In this document: positions 1 to 9,730 of the stretch, piece by piece | How the letters are laid out: each line of letters begins with the position of its first letter | Numbering within the stretch: position 1 is the first letter of the stretch | Assembly (NCBI RefSeq): GCF_014203015.1 | Contig: NZ_JACHIB010000021.1 | Location: 1-64,000, forward strand | Source of the DNA: Castellaniella defragrans | GTDB taxonomy: Bacteria > Pseudomonadota > Gammaproteobacteria > Burkholderiales > Burkholderiaceae_B | Direction: 5' to 3' | Length of the DNA stretch: 64,000 nt | Program-made: the position numbers and the translations under genes | The notes under the pieces: generated by a model | Database searches by the model: none | What the model was told of the DNA's origin: nothing | Seen by the model: only the letters and a program-made list of their open reading frames with translations

Positions 1-94
1 CCAGTTCTGCTGCCATCGGGCAGCCGTTCGTTCAACCGTAGGGGGGGTCAGTTTTAGGTGTCGCCAGGGGGTCAATTCCTGGTGTCGCTTGACA
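1..94. mobile_element. IS21-family insertion sequence end, cut by window edge
   Basis: Read on the minus strand from position 94, the sequence begins TGTCAAGCGACACC and then shows two near-copies of a motif ending in TTGACCCCC or CTGACCCCC (about 41-62 and 67-94). Multiple short terminal repeats beginning TGTCA are typical of IS21-family ends. Only the terminus is visible, because the transposase and istB genes would lie to the left of the window. The family call rests on the terminal motif alone. Confidence 0.55.
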
Positions 95-112
95 AAGGCC
101 TGCCATGGCATG

Positions 113-134
113 AAAAAGCCCTCTGAAGAGGGCT
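113..134 (-). terminator. intrinsic terminator after the RelE-like gene
   Basis: A 7-bp perfect stem (AGCCCTC / GAGGGCT) with a TGAA/TTCA loop is followed on the minus strand by TTTTT. It lies just downstream of the minus-strand gene ending at 141, so it probably ends that two-gene transcript. Confidence 0.8.
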
Positions 135-140
135 GATGGT

Positions 141-431
141 CTATGGGCGGCGGTCTATGTCCCTGTGCCTGGCCAAACGTCGAAGCGTGGCGGTTGTGCC
201 GTCCATTTCGAAGGTTATTTGCCAGGACCTGTTCGGAAAAACATCGACCTTGAGGATTCTTGGGTCGAAACATCCTTGCAGGGAGTGGAGACGCAATTTT
301 GCCGGCTGCGGGTTTTGCAGTAGCAGTGCCAGAACCCTCGGGACGGCACGCTGCACATCTGATGGCGCCTTGAAAAGATCCTGCTTGAACGACGCACGGT
401 AGTCTATGGCGTCTATCTGAACGCGCCCCAT
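141..431 (-). CDS. RelE/YafQ-like toxin-fold protein
   Basis: This is a 96-aa protein with the general plan of the RelE/ParE/YafQ superfamily. A helical N-terminal half (SFKQDLFKAPSDVQRAV) is followed by basic, leucine-rich helices and a C-terminal sheet (WQITFEMDGTTATLRRLARH) in which an ITFE strand leads to a conserved arginine and histidine. Family members are ribosome-dependent mRNA interferases or gyrase poisons, usually paired with a small DNA-binding antitoxin. Its start lies 4 nt downstream of the stop of the upstream gene, so the two are probably translated together. The partner is not a recognisable antitoxin, so calling this an active toxin is an inference. Confidence 0.6.
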   Translation of the reverse strand: MGRVQIDAIDYRASFKQDLFKAPSDVQRAVPRVLALLLQNPQPAKLRLHSLQGCFDPRILKVDVFPNRSWQITFEMDGTTATLRRLARHRDIDRRP

Positions 432-435
432 TGAA

Positions 436-948
436 TCAGGACTTGATCGCCGCCATTAGGTCCGCTACGGACGTGAATGGACCTTTCCCGGATAAAGGAG
501 ATAGATTCGCGTCGTGCTCAAGAACTGCCCACAGCATCTCGTTGAGAGAATCGTGAGCGTCTTTTAGGTTTATCAGCACTTGTTCAAAGGACTCAACAAC
601 TCCGTCATCGGGACGCAGGGATCGATCGCTTATGGCAGATTTTTGTCGCGAGGAGATGATGCCATACAGGCTTTCAAAAACGCTCATTGCGTGGTCGAAA
701 ATGTCGTGGAGTCGGCCGCCGTCATCATCAATCGGTTCGTTTGCAGCATGCACGTCTTTGGCGCAGATGGCCCGGGTGGCCGTCTTGCAGCGTTCCGCCA
801 CCGTTCCGAACAGCTCAGATAGCATTGCGTTGACTTCGACGGTTGTTTCGATGTCTCGCAGCAAATCCAGAGAGCGCGCGCTATCTTGGGCTGCGCCCTC
901 GACAACGAATCGGACTAAGCCGACTTGTACTCTTTTCTGATTTTGCAT
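436..948 (-). CDS. hypothetical helical protein, partner of the RelE-like gene
   Basis: This encodes a 170-aa mostly alpha-helical, acidic, soluble protein with no signal peptide or membrane segment. I do not recognise a family. The start at 948 was chosen because GGTGAGG lies about 6 nt upstream, although an in-frame extension to 1083 exists. The C-terminal half (FEQVLINLKDAHDSLNEML) looks amphipathic. It sits 4 nt upstream of the RelE-like gene in what looks like a two-gene operon ending at the terminator at 113-134. At 170 aa it is much longer than canonical RelB/DinJ antitoxins. It could be an atypical antitoxin or an unrelated island gene. Base composition is lower in GC than the backbone that follows. 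Confidence 0.5.
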   Translation of the reverse strand: MQNQKRVQVGLVRFVVEGAAQDSARSLDLLRDIETTVEVNAMLSELFGTVAERCKTATRAICAKDVHAANEPIDDDGGRLHDIFDHAMSVFESLYGIISSRQKSAISDRSLRPDDGVVESFEQVLINLKDAHDSLNEMLWAVLEHDANLSPLSGKGPFTSVADLMAAIKS

Positions 949-1304
949 TTTTAACCTCACCACCATTTTCTGACGCACGAACCGCTCCAGAATCGCTAAT
1001 CTGGTTGTGGATAGCCTAATTTTTGGGTATGTTTCGCGCACAGCGAAAGAGCGGAAACAGACAAGAAGGTCAGTTATCCACATACGAGATTCGGCGCTTC
1101 GGAGGACTTGCAGGAGAGCTCCCCCAACCAGCGCAGTACCACGACTCTATCACATAGGACTCAAATTTGTCTCTAAGGTTCCATTGTGATATGAGACCGC
1201 AACCGCACCCAGCACCAAGCGCCCCTCGAGTGTCAACAACCGCCACAGCCTGCCACTGCCTGGCCGTTGCCCGCCACCGGTTGACACTTCGTTGGCACCC
1301 AAAC

Positions 1305-1338
1305 GAAAAAAGGACCTACGCCATAAACGCAAGTCCTT
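1305..1338 (-). terminator. probable terminator of tRNA-Cys
   Basis: On the minus strand, AAGGAC and GTCCTT flank a 17-nt loop and are followed by TTTTTTCG. It begins about 10 nt beyond the CCA end of the minus-strand tRNA-Cys gene. Confidence 0.5.
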
Positions 1339-1347
1339 GATTTCATT

Positions 1348-1421
1348 TGGAGGCGCAAGCCGGAATCGAACCGACGTACACGGATTTGCAATCCGCTGCA
1401 TCACCACTCTGCCATTGCGCC
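1348..1421 (-). tRNA. tRNA-Cys (GCA)
   Basis: The minus strand folds as a complete 74-nt tRNA with encoded CCA. The acceptor stem is GGCGCAA paired with TTGCGCC, the discriminator is U73 as expected for tRNA-Cys, the anticodon GCA lies in a GATTGCAAATC arm, and the T arm contains GTTCGATTC. The DNA beyond its 3' end (positions below 1348) looks like an island, consistent with tRNA genes being integration targets. Confidence 0.95.
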
Positions 1422-1480
1422 GGTGATGTCCGATGGCCGGGTGAGGCCCGGCCAAGTCCAGCATTATACGATATTTCTCG

Positions 1481-2821
1481 TTACCGCATCTCGAACGCCT
1501 CCCGGTGCACCGACACGTCTCCCAGGCCCAGGGAGCGCAGGCCGGACTCCAGGCTGTGGGCGAGCCCGGCGGGGCCGCAGAACCAGACGTCGAGTGTGCC
1601 GCCGGCCTGGGCGTGGTCGCGCCGCAGGGTCTCGGCGTCCAGGTGCTGGCCCGCGCTGGCGTCGTGCACGTGCAGGGTGATCCGGGGCAGGGGGGCGCAC
1701 AGGCGCCGCAGGCGCTCGACGAAGGGATCGTGCGCGGCGTCCCGGACGCAGTAGTGCAGCTGGACGCACGGCGCCCGTTCGGGCTGGGCCTGCAGCGATT
1801 CGAGCCAGGCCAGGAACGGCGTGATCCCGATGCCGCCCGCGACCCAGGCCTGGCTGGCGCCGCCGCGCTGGTGGTCGAAGCGGCCGTAGGGGCCTTCCAC
1901 CTGCACCGGCTGGCCGGGGCGCAGGTGCCGCGCCAGCCCGTTGGTGTAGTCGCCCAGGGCCTTGATCTGGAAGCACAGGCGCCGCGCCCCCGGCTGGTCG
2001 GCACAGGCGATCGTGAAGGGGTGGGCGCCTTCCGCGGCATCGAAGGTGACGAAGGCGAACTGGCCCGCTCGGTGGCCGGGCCAGCCGGCGTCCATCGCGC
2101 ATTCGACTTCGGTGATGCCCGAGGGCAGGGCGCGCACGGATTCGATCCGGCCGGCGTGGCGGCGGCGGGTGCCGATGCGCTGGCCCAGGGCCAGGACGGC
2201 CGCCACGCTGCCGCCCAGCATCAGCGCGCCCATGATCAGGCCCAGGGGCTGCAGCCACCAGTTGGCCGGGGTCAGGGCGGCGGTGTGGAACACCAGGGCG
2301 AGATAGAGGGCGGGCATCACGCGGTGCAGGATGCGCCAGGACTTATAGGGAAAGGCTTTCCACAGCGTGACCACCAGCGAGGCGATGAGCGCGTAGATGA
2401 CCCATTCGCCGACGTCCTTGGCCAGTCCGTGGCCGGGCTGCAGGAAATCCAGGGCGGGGAATTTCTCGGGCTTCTGGATCGCGGCGCCGATCAGGCCGGT
2501 CATCACCCCCTTGCTCAGCTTGATGAGCCAGTGCGCCACGCCCAGGCCGATGGCGAGGATGCCGGCCCACTTGTGCAAGCGGTAGATGCGGTCCATGCCG
2601 CCCAGGGCCGGTTCGAGCCAGGCGGGGCGGGTGGCCAGGATCATGACCAGGGACATCAGGCCCATGGACCAGACGCCGGTCAGGTAGATCGCCTGGGTGC
2701 GGGCGACCCAGGGGGCGTCGCCGGCGATGGGGTTCAGGAAGAAGGCGTCCCAGGACCACGCCAGGGTCAGGATGCCGAGGAAGGCGAGCAGCAGGTGCCG
2801 GGTTTTCATGAGGGGTTCCAT
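1481..2821 (-). CDS. ferric reductase-like transmembrane flavoprotein
   Basis: The protein is about 446 aa. Its N-terminal half has roughly six membrane helices of the ferric-reductase-like domain, including histidine-bearing helices near IYRLHKWAGILAIGLGVAHW and RILHRVMPALYLALVFH that would bind haem. The C-terminal half is a ferredoxin-reductase module, with an FAD-binding HPFTIA segment, a VEGPYGRF segment, a GGIGITPFLAWL nucleotide motif and an FCGPAGL motif near the end. It probably passes electrons from NAD(P)H through FAD and haem across the inner membrane. The acceptor cannot be told from sequence. Several in-frame ATGs (2836, 2830, 2827, 2821, 2809) compete and none has a strong ribosome binding site, so the start is uncertain. 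It is a single-gene unit divergent from the peptidase. Confidence 0.8.
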   Translation of the reverse strand: MEPLMKTRHLLLAFLGILTLAWSWDAFFLNPIAGDAPWVARTQAIYLTGVWSMGLMSLVMILATRPAWLEPALGGMDRIYRLHKWAGILAIGLGVAHWLIKLSKGVMTGLIGAAIQKPEKFPALDFLQPGHGLAKDVGEWVIYALIASLVVTLWKAFPYKSWRILHRVMPALYLALVFHTAALTPANWWLQPLGLIMGALMLGGSVAAVLALGQRIGTRRRHAGRIESVRALPSGITEVECAMDAGWPGHRAGQFAFVTFDAAEGAHPFTIACADQPGARRLCFQIKALGDYTNGLARHLRPGQPVQVEGPYGRFDHQRGGASQAWVAGGIGITPFLAWLESLQAQPERAPCVQLHYCVRDAAHDPFVERLRRLCAPLPRITLHVHDASAGQHLDAETLRRDHAQAGGTLDVWFCGPAGLAHSLESGLRSLGLGDVSVHREAFEMR

Positions 2822-2837
2822 GTTCATCATTCGCATG

Positions 2838-2852
2838 GCCGAACGGTTCGGC
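2838..2852. promoter_or_regulatory. 15-bp palindrome upstream of the ferric reductase-like gene
   Basis: GCCGAACGGTTCGGC is an odd-length perfect dyad with 7-bp arms, placed immediately upstream of the cluster of candidate start codons. It could be an operator for this gene, though a chance palindrome in GC-rich DNA is possible. Confidence 0.3.
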
Positions 2853-3163
2853 GATGGAGGCAGTATGGGATCCGGCGCCTGAATCGGCGGTGAAGCCGGC
2901 ATTCATCCGCGGTTCATGCTGGCGAGGCGGGGAGTAGCGCGGCGAGGCAGAACGGCGCGGCAGGGCAAGGTAGCCGGGCAAGGTAGCGCCGCAGGATAGC
3001 GGGGCAGGGCAGCAGGGCGGGACGGCCGACCCGCCCGTGGAGCGGAGCGGTAGCCCCGGACGTGGCAGGATCCTTCATGTTGCAAGCGCGCGTATCGGGG
3101 AGCCGGACGGCGGCGGCCGCCGTGCTAAGGTGGAACATCCCCTCAGCCGGCAGCGAGGAAGCC
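2853..3163. other. intergenic region with G-rich irregular repeats
   Basis: No convincing gene is seen. About 2925-3020 is built from irregularly repeated short motifs such as GCGAGGC, GGGCAAGGTAGC and GCAGGGC. The region separates two divergent transcription units and should contain both promoters, but I cannot assign -10 or -35 boxes with confidence. Confidence 0.4.
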
Positions 3164-4441
3164 ATGCCCAGCACACAGTCCACGGACCAGGCCGGAACGC
3201 GGCGCTATCTCGTCCTGTTGCGGTCCGACGACCCCGCGGGAAGCGTCCGGACACTCGCCGAGCTGACCCGGGTGCCCGTGGTCAGCCGTTCGGACGAGGC
3301 CGCCATGGCGGCTTTTACGCGGCAAGCCCCATGCGCCCTGGTCTTTGAACGCATCGGCGCCGCGCGCGTGCATTGCACCGAGCAGGTCGGGCAGCGCCTG
3401 GCCGAGGCGGCGGCGGCTGGCGACGGCACCATCCTGGCCGTCGAGCCCGAGCGGACGGTCTACGCCATCGCCGCCGGTTTCCGCATGCGGGCGCCCGTGT
3501 GCGGCCAGGCCGGGGACGCGCCGGCCGGAGGCGGGCGCGCCGGGCGCGGCCGGAGCGGCAGCCGGTCCGGCGGCCAGGCCGGCTCCGGCGCGACCTGGGG
3601 CGTGCGCGCGGTCGGCGCCGATGTCTCGCCCTATACCGGCAAGGGCATCCGCATCGCGGTGCTGGACACCGGCCTGGACCTGTCCCACCCGGATTTCTCC
3701 GGCCGCGCCATCGAGACGCGCTCCTTCGTGGAAGGCCAGTCCGTGCAGGACGGCAACGGCCACGGCACGCATTGCGCGGGCATCGCCGCCGGCCCGGCGG
3801 CCCCCGCCGCGCAGCCGCGCTACGGCGTGGCCGGCGAGGCGGAACTGTACGTGGGCAAGGTCCTGAACGACGAGGGCAGCGGCGGCGACGGCGGCATCCT
3901 GGAAGGCATCGACTGGGCCGTCGAGCACGGCTGCCACATCGTTTCCATGTCGCTGGGCAGTCCCGTGGAGCCGGGCCAGGGCCATTCGGCCGTGTTCGAG
4001 GCGGTTGCCCGGCGCGCGCTGGCGGCCGGCACCCTGATCGTGGCGGCCGCGGGCAACGAGAGCCATCGCCCGGAATCCGTGGCGCCGGTGGGCCATCCGG
4101 CCAACTGCCCCTCGATCCTGGCCGTGGCCGCCGTGGACGAGGCGCTGCGCGTGGCGCCGTTCTCCTGCGGCGGCCTGGCGGGCGAGGGCGGCGAGGTGGA
4201 CATCGCCGCGCCCGGCGTCGATGTCCTTTCGGCCTGGCCCGCGCCGGAGCTGCACCACCGCATCAGCGGCACCAGCATGGCCACGCCGTTCGTGGCGGGC
4301 GTGGCCGCGCTGCATGCGCAGGCCGATCCCGCCGCCCGCGCCGCCCGCCTGGGCGAGCGGCTGGCGCAGTCCGCGCAGGCCCTGAGCGACCCCGCCCGCG
4401 ACGTGGGCGCCGGCCTGGCGCGGGCGCCCGCGGAGGCATGA
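3164..4441 (+). CDS. S8 family (subtilisin-like) serine peptidase
   Basis: The protein is 425 aa and carries the full subtilase triad: Asp168 in IAVLDTGLDL, His200 in GNGHGTHCAGIAAG and Ser371 in SGTSMATPFVAGVAALH, with the oxyanion Asn in AAAGNES. Residues 14-105 form an N-terminal extension before a Gly/Arg/Ser-rich linker (about 112-140). No clear signal peptide is present, so secretion is not evident. The start at 3164 was chosen because GAGGAA precedes it at good spacing; the open frame extends upstream to 3062 without such support. The stop is followed after a single base by a 75-aa gene resembling a peptidase propeptide domain, so the two probably act together. Confidence 0.85.
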   Translation: MPSTQSTDQAGTRRYLVLLRSDDPAGSVRTLAELTRVPVVSRSDEAAMAAFTRQAPCALVFERIGAARVHCTEQVGQRLAEAAAAGDGTILAVEPERTVYAIAAGFRMRAPVCGQAGDAPAGGGRAGRGRSGSRSGGQAGSGATWGVRAVGADVSPYTGKGIRIAVLDTGLDLSHPDFSGRAIETRSFVEGQSVQDGNGHGTHCAGIAAGPAAPAAQPRYGVAGEAELYVGKVLNDEGSGGDGGILEGIDWAVEHGCHIVSMSLGSPVEPGQGHSAVFEAVARRALAAGTLIVAAAGNESHRPESVAPVGHPANCPSILAVAAVDEALRVAPFSCGGLAGEGGEVDIAAPGVDVLSAWPAPELHHRISGTSMATPFVAGVAALHAQADPAARAARLGERLAQSAQALSDPARDVGAGLARAPAEA

Positions 4442-4442
4442 C

Positions 4443-4670
4443 ATGGCCCGGATCCGCCTGACCGTCCTGGTGCGCGAGACGTGGCGCGACCGTTATCCCC
4501 TGGTCGTGGAGCATTGCCGGCAGGCGGGGCTGGCGGTGGAGCGGGAACTGGTCGCCGTGGGCGTCATCGCCGGCAGCATCGAGGAAGACCGGGTGCCCGG
4601 CCTGGCGCGGGTCGAAGGCGTGTCGGCCGTGGAGCCCGAGCGCGTCAACCGGGCCCTGGGAGACTCCTGA
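4443..4670 (+). CDS. small I9-like (propeptide/inhibitor fold) protein
   Basis: The protein is 75 aa with an alternating strand-helix-strand-strand-helix-strand pattern (RIRLTVLVRETW, YPLVVEHCRQAGL, VAVGVIAGSIEE, VPGLARVEGVSAVEPE). The ending VEGVSAVEPE closely resembles the end of inhibitor I9 domains, which occur as propeptides of subtilases. The gene starts 1 nt after the S8 peptidase stop, implying translational coupling. I infer that it binds the peptidase as a separate intramolecular-chaperone-like inhibitor. The fold assignment is by pattern only. Confidence 0.55.
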   Translation: MARIRLTVLVRETWRDRYPLVVEHCRQAGLAVERELVAVGVIAGSIEEDRVPGLARVEGVSAVEPERVNRALGDS

Positions 4671-4729
4671 ACGGGGCCGCGGCGGCGTTGTTGTTAAGAT
4701 GACGCCTTTACCGCATTCCGCTTCGATCC

Positions 4730-5866
4730 ATGGGTACTTTGCTGCCGCTCATCACCGGCACCATCTGGCTGTACGTGCTGGTGCGCTTCGTCTGGCCTCT
4801 GCCGTGGGGGATCGGCGCGCGCGCCGCGCTGGCCTGCGTGCTTCTCCTGGTGGCCCAGTACCACTGGATCGTCCGCAGCTTCTTCGGCTCGCTGGCTTCC
4901 CCTGAGCTGCCCCAGGACATCCTCGTCGGCCTGGGCTGGGCCTTCGGCGCGCTCCTGCTGCTGGCGATGCTCCTGCTGCTGCGCGACGTGGCGGCGGGGC
5001 TGGTGTTCCTGTTCGCGCGCGGCGCGGGGCGGGCCATGCTGGTCGGGCGGACGCTGAACTTGTCCCTGGGGGCGCTGGCCCTGGTCCTGTCGGCCATCGG
5101 CACCTGGCAGGCGGTGCGGGTGCCGGACGTCAAGGACCTGGAGCTGACCGTGCCCGGCCTGCCGCCGGCCTTCGACGGCTACCGCGTCGTGCAGCTGACC
5201 GACCTGCACGTCAGCCGCCTGCTGCCCGAGCCCTGGGTGGCCGCCGTGGTGGCGAAGACCAATGCGCTGGACGCCGACCTGGTGGTGATCACGGGCGACC
5301 TGGCCGACGGCTCGCCCGAGGCCCGGGCGGCCGACGTGCGCCCCCTGCACGACCTGCGGGCGCGCGACGGCGTGCTGGCGATCCCCGGGAACCACGAATA
5401 CTACGCCGACTACCGGCGCTGGATGGCCGCCTACCGGGCGCTGGGCCTGGACATGCTGGAAAACGCCCACGTCGTCATCCGGCGCGGCGACGCGGCGCTG
5501 GCGGTGGCCGGCATCACGGACCGCCAGGCGGCGTCGTTCGGCCAGCCGCGGCCCGACCTGGACGCGGCCCTGAAAGGCCTGCCGCCGGGCGTGCCGGTGA
5601 TCCTGCTGGCCCACCGCCCGGAGGGCGCGGCGCGGCACGCGCAGGCCGGGGTGGCGCTGCAGCTGTCGGGCCACACGCATGGCGGGCAGATCCTGGGGCC
5701 GCACCTGCTGACGCAGTGGGCCAACGAGGGCTACGTCTCCGGCCTGTACCGCGTGGGGCCCATGCAGCTGTACGTCAGCAACGGCACGGGCCTGTGGAAC
5801 GGCCTGGCGATCCGCCTGGGGCGGCCGTCCGAGATCACCCGGATCGTGCTGCGGGCGGGGAAATAG
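4730..5866 (+). CDS. membrane-anchored metallophosphoesterase (YkuE/YaeI-like)
   Basis: The protein is 378 aa. About four membrane helices occupy residues 1-130. A calcineurin-like phosphoesterase domain follows, with the metal-ligand motifs in order: LTDLHVS (D-x-H), ITGDLADG (GD-x2-D), IPGNHEYY (GNHE), LLAHRP and LSGHTHGGQ (GH-x-H). Related enzymes are dinuclear-metal phosphohydrolases acting at the membrane, for example on lipid A precursors or other phosphate esters. The substrate here is unknown. It lies 4 nt upstream of the TSUP gene, so the two may share a transcript. Confidence 0.85.
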   Translation: MGTLLPLITGTIWLYVLVRFVWPLPWGIGARAALACVLLLVAQYHWIVRSFFGSLASPELPQDILVGLGWAFGALLLLAMLLLLRDVAAGLVFLFARGAGRAMLVGRTLNLSLGALALVLSAIGTWQAVRVPDVKDLELTVPGLPPAFDGYRVVQLTDLHVSRLLPEPWVAAVVAKTNALDADLVVITGDLADGSPEARAADVRPLHDLRARDGVLAIPGNHEYYADYRRWMAAYRALGLDMLENAHVVIRRGDAALAVAGITDRQAASFGQPRPDLDAALKGLPPGVPVILLAHRPEGAARHAQAGVALQLSGHTHGGQILGPHLLTQWANEGYVSGLYRVGPMQLYVSNGTGLWNGLAIRLGRPSEITRIVLRAGK

Positions 5867-5870
5867 GCGC

Positions 5871-6620
5871 ATGGACTCCCTGTGGCTGCTGGCCGGCGCC
5901 GGCTTCATGGCCGGCGCCATGAACGCCCTGGCCGGCGGCGGCACCTTCGTCAGCCTGCCGGCGCTGATCGCGGCCGGCGTGCCGCCGGTGCTGGCCAACA
6001 CGTCCAGCACGGTGGCGCTGTACCCGGGCAGCATGGCGAGCGCCTGGGCCTACCGCGACAATCTCTCGGGGGTGGCCGAGGTGCCCCTGCGGCCGCTGCT
6101 GATCGTGACGGTGCTGGGCGGCATCGCGGGGGCGCTGCTGCTGCTGACCCTGCCCTCGCGCTCCTTCGACGCGGCGCTGCCCTGGCTGCTGCTGATGGCG
6201 ACGTTCGCCCTGGGGTTCGGGCGGCGGATCGGGGAATGGGTGCGCACCCGCTGCCGCCTGCCGCGCGCGGTGGTGCTGTGCCTGCAGTTCTGCCTGGGCG
6301 CCTACGGCGGCTACTTCGGCGGCGCCGTGGGCATCATGATGGTGGCGGTGTGGGGCCTGCTGGGCGCGCACGACCTCAAGCGCATGAGCGGGCCGCGCGT
6401 GCTGATGGTGACGGCGGCCAACACCATGGCCGTGCTGATCTTCATCGCCGCCGGCGCCGTGGACTGGCCGGCCACCGCCGTCATGCTGGTGACCGCCAGC
6501 CTGGGCGGCTACGCCGGGGCGCTCGTGGGCAGGCGCATCCCGGGGCCGGTGGTCCGCTACGGTACGCTGGCCCTGACGATCGCCATCACGGTGGCGTTCT
6601 TCGTGCGCGCGTACGGCTGA
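5871..6620 (+). CDS. TSUP (TauE/SafE) family membrane transporter
   Basis: The protein is 249 aa and almost entirely hydrophobic, with about eight helices. The N-terminal half has the family signature FMAGAMNALAGGGTFVSLPAL followed by NTSSTVAL, and the second half contains GAYGGYFGGAVGIMM, the internal repeat of the same motif. Members move sulfite, sulfonates, sulfoacetate or related anions across the inner membrane; the substrate here cannot be read from sequence. The start is 4 nt after the metallophosphoesterase stop. Confidence 0.85.
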   Translation: MDSLWLLAGAGFMAGAMNALAGGGTFVSLPALIAAGVPPVLANTSSTVALYPGSMASAWAYRDNLSGVAEVPLRPLLIVTVLGGIAGALLLLTLPSRSFDAALPWLLLMATFALGFGRRIGEWVRTRCRLPRAVVLCLQFCLGAYGGYFGGAVGIMMVAVWGLLGAHDLKRMSGPRVLMVTAANTMAVLIFIAAGAVDWPATAVMLVTASLGGYAGALVGRRIPGPVVRYGTLALTIAITVAFFVRAYG

Positions 6621-6632
6621 ATCCGCGCGGCG

Positions 6633-8489
<1,857 letters not shown>

Positions 8490-8535
8490 ATGAAGCTCCG
8501 GCGGGCGGACGAGGATCCGCCCGTCCTTTTTCCAT

Positions 8536-9372
8536 CTAGTTGGCGAGCAGCACCGGCACCGTCATGGAGGCCAGCAGGGTGCTGGTGGCGCCGCCCATGA
8601 TCCATTGGCGCATGCGGCTGTGGCCGTAGGCGCCCATGACGATCAGGTCGGTGTCGGTGTCGGTGGCGGTGTTCAGGATGACGTTGCCGACGCCGTAGCC
8701 CTTGCTGTCCTTCAGCAGGTGGCGGGGCTTGGGATAGCCCAGGCTGACGCAGTAGTCGGAGAAGTCGTCCTCGTGGATGTCGCGCTCGCGCATCAGCTTG
8801 TCGTCGCGGTCGATTTCCAGCACGACGAGCGCCTGGCAGTGGCGCAGCAGCGGCGCGGCGTCGGAGAAGGCGCGCGCGGCCTCGCGGCGCTGGTCCCAGC
8901 AGAACAGGATGCGCCGGCCGATGGTGTCGATGGGGCCGAAGTTGGGGATGAGCAGCACCGGTCGGCCCGAGGCCATGACCACGGATTCCGGCAGATTGGG
9001 CCGCAGCGCCGACAGGTTGTCGTTCGGGTCGGCCTTGCTCATCAGGAGCAGGTCGCAGTGGCGGGCGTGCATCGTCAGGCCGTCCTCGGAGTCGCCGTGG
9101 GGCGCGCGCCAGTGGGCCCGCACGCCCGCTTCACGGGCCTTGTCGAGGAACAGCGTGCGGGTGGCCTCCCGGTGCTCGTCGCGCCGCTTGCGCAGGCTGT
9201 TGCGGATGTCCTGGGGCAGGATGTTTTCATCCTGCTGGAGGCCGGCGACGCTGGCGGAGGGGTAGACGCCGACGACTTCGGCCTCGCGCTCCCTGGCCAG
9301 CCGCAGGCCGATGTCCATGCGGCGTTCGCAAACGGTGTCGTCGTTGAGGTGGATGGCAATACGGCCCGGCAT
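8536..9372 (-). CDS. universal stress protein, tandem domain
   Basis: The protein is 278 aa, about twice a single Usp domain. The first domain opens with GRIAIHLNDDTVCERRMDIGL. The second ends with the nucleotide-binding motif GAYGHSRMRQWIMGGAT and the usual closing strand SMTVPVLLAN. Family members bind ATP or other ligands and help in stress survival. The start at 9372 has an AGGGAG ribosome binding site 6-7 nt upstream and is preferred over an upstream in-frame ATG at 9420. Confidence 0.85.
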   Translation of the reverse strand: MPGRIAIHLNDDTVCERRMDIGLRLAREREAEVVGVYPSASVAGLQQDENILPQDIRNSLRKRRDEHREATRTLFLDKAREAGVRAHWRAPHGDSEDGLTMHARHCDLLLMSKADPNDNLSALRPNLPESVVMASGRPVLLIPNFGPIDTIGRRILFCWDQRREAARAFSDAAPLLRHCQALVVLEIDRDDKLMRERDIHEDDFSDYCVSLGYPKPRHLLKDSKGYGVGNVILNTATDTDTDLIVMGAYGHSRMRQWIMGGATSTLLASMTVPVLLAN

Positions 9373-9505
9373 ACGAAACTCCCTCGTGGTGTGGTGGAAT
9401 CTGTGCTGCGTTCCCCCCATCTTATCCCAGGCCCGGGGTCCTGTGCGGTTCGGCCGCGCGCGCCCGGCTGACGCAGCGCAAGCCCGCGCACGGGCGCAAT
9501 TCGTC

Positions 9506-9511
9506 TATAAT
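9506..9511 (+). promoter_or_regulatory. -10 element of the terC transcript
   Basis: TATAAT matches the sigma-70 -10 consensus exactly and lies about 7-10 nt before the start of the riboswitch-like leader, which is the expected distance to a transcription start. No good -35 box is visible. Confidence 0.55.
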
Positions 9512-9516
9512 CCGCT

Positions 9517-9658
9517 CCTCAAGGGGAGTAGCTCACTTTCCGCGGCATCGTCATGACGGCGTCTCGCGCTTGCGCGGCGCCCGGTGCCCGGGCAGCCCGG
9601 GATCCAGCGAACGGATCCGGTTGCGAGCAAGACCTTGCCGCCCAGGGCAAGGTTCGTC
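9517..9658 (+). promoter_or_regulatory. yybP-ykoY (Mn2+-sensing) riboswitch
   Basis: Two conserved segments of the yybP-ykoY motif are seen in the right order. The AAGGGGAGTAGC segment lies at about 9521-9532, and the paired ACCTTGCC (9632-9639) and GGCAAGGT (9646-9653) form the second conserved arm. The element lies in the leader of a TerC-family membrane gene, the class most often controlled by this riboswitch. By family knowledge it senses Mn2+ and probably raises terC expression when Mn2+ is high. The variable middle part (9540-9625) is GC-rich and I have not folded it. Confidence 0.75.
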
Positions 9659-9660
9659 TT

Positions 9661-9698
9661 CCCGCCATGCAGATGGCCCGATCCTCCCGGCGGTTTTT
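9661..9698 (+). terminator. putative expression-platform terminator of the terC leader
   Basis: CCGCC (9662-9666) can pair with GGCGG (9689-9693), which is followed by TTTTT. An alternative hairpin GCCAT/ATGGC (9664-9677) overlaps the first arm. Two competing structures downstream of a riboswitch suggest transcription attenuation. The short stem makes this a moderate call. Confidence 0.45.
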
Positions 9699-9730
9699 CC
9701 GACAACCGACTACCCGCAACCGGGGGACCC

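Noticed and set aside
1505-2893. 462-aa plus-strand open frame
   Set aside because: It is antisense to the ferric reductase-like gene, is dominated by Gly, Ala and Gln, and has no family resemblance.
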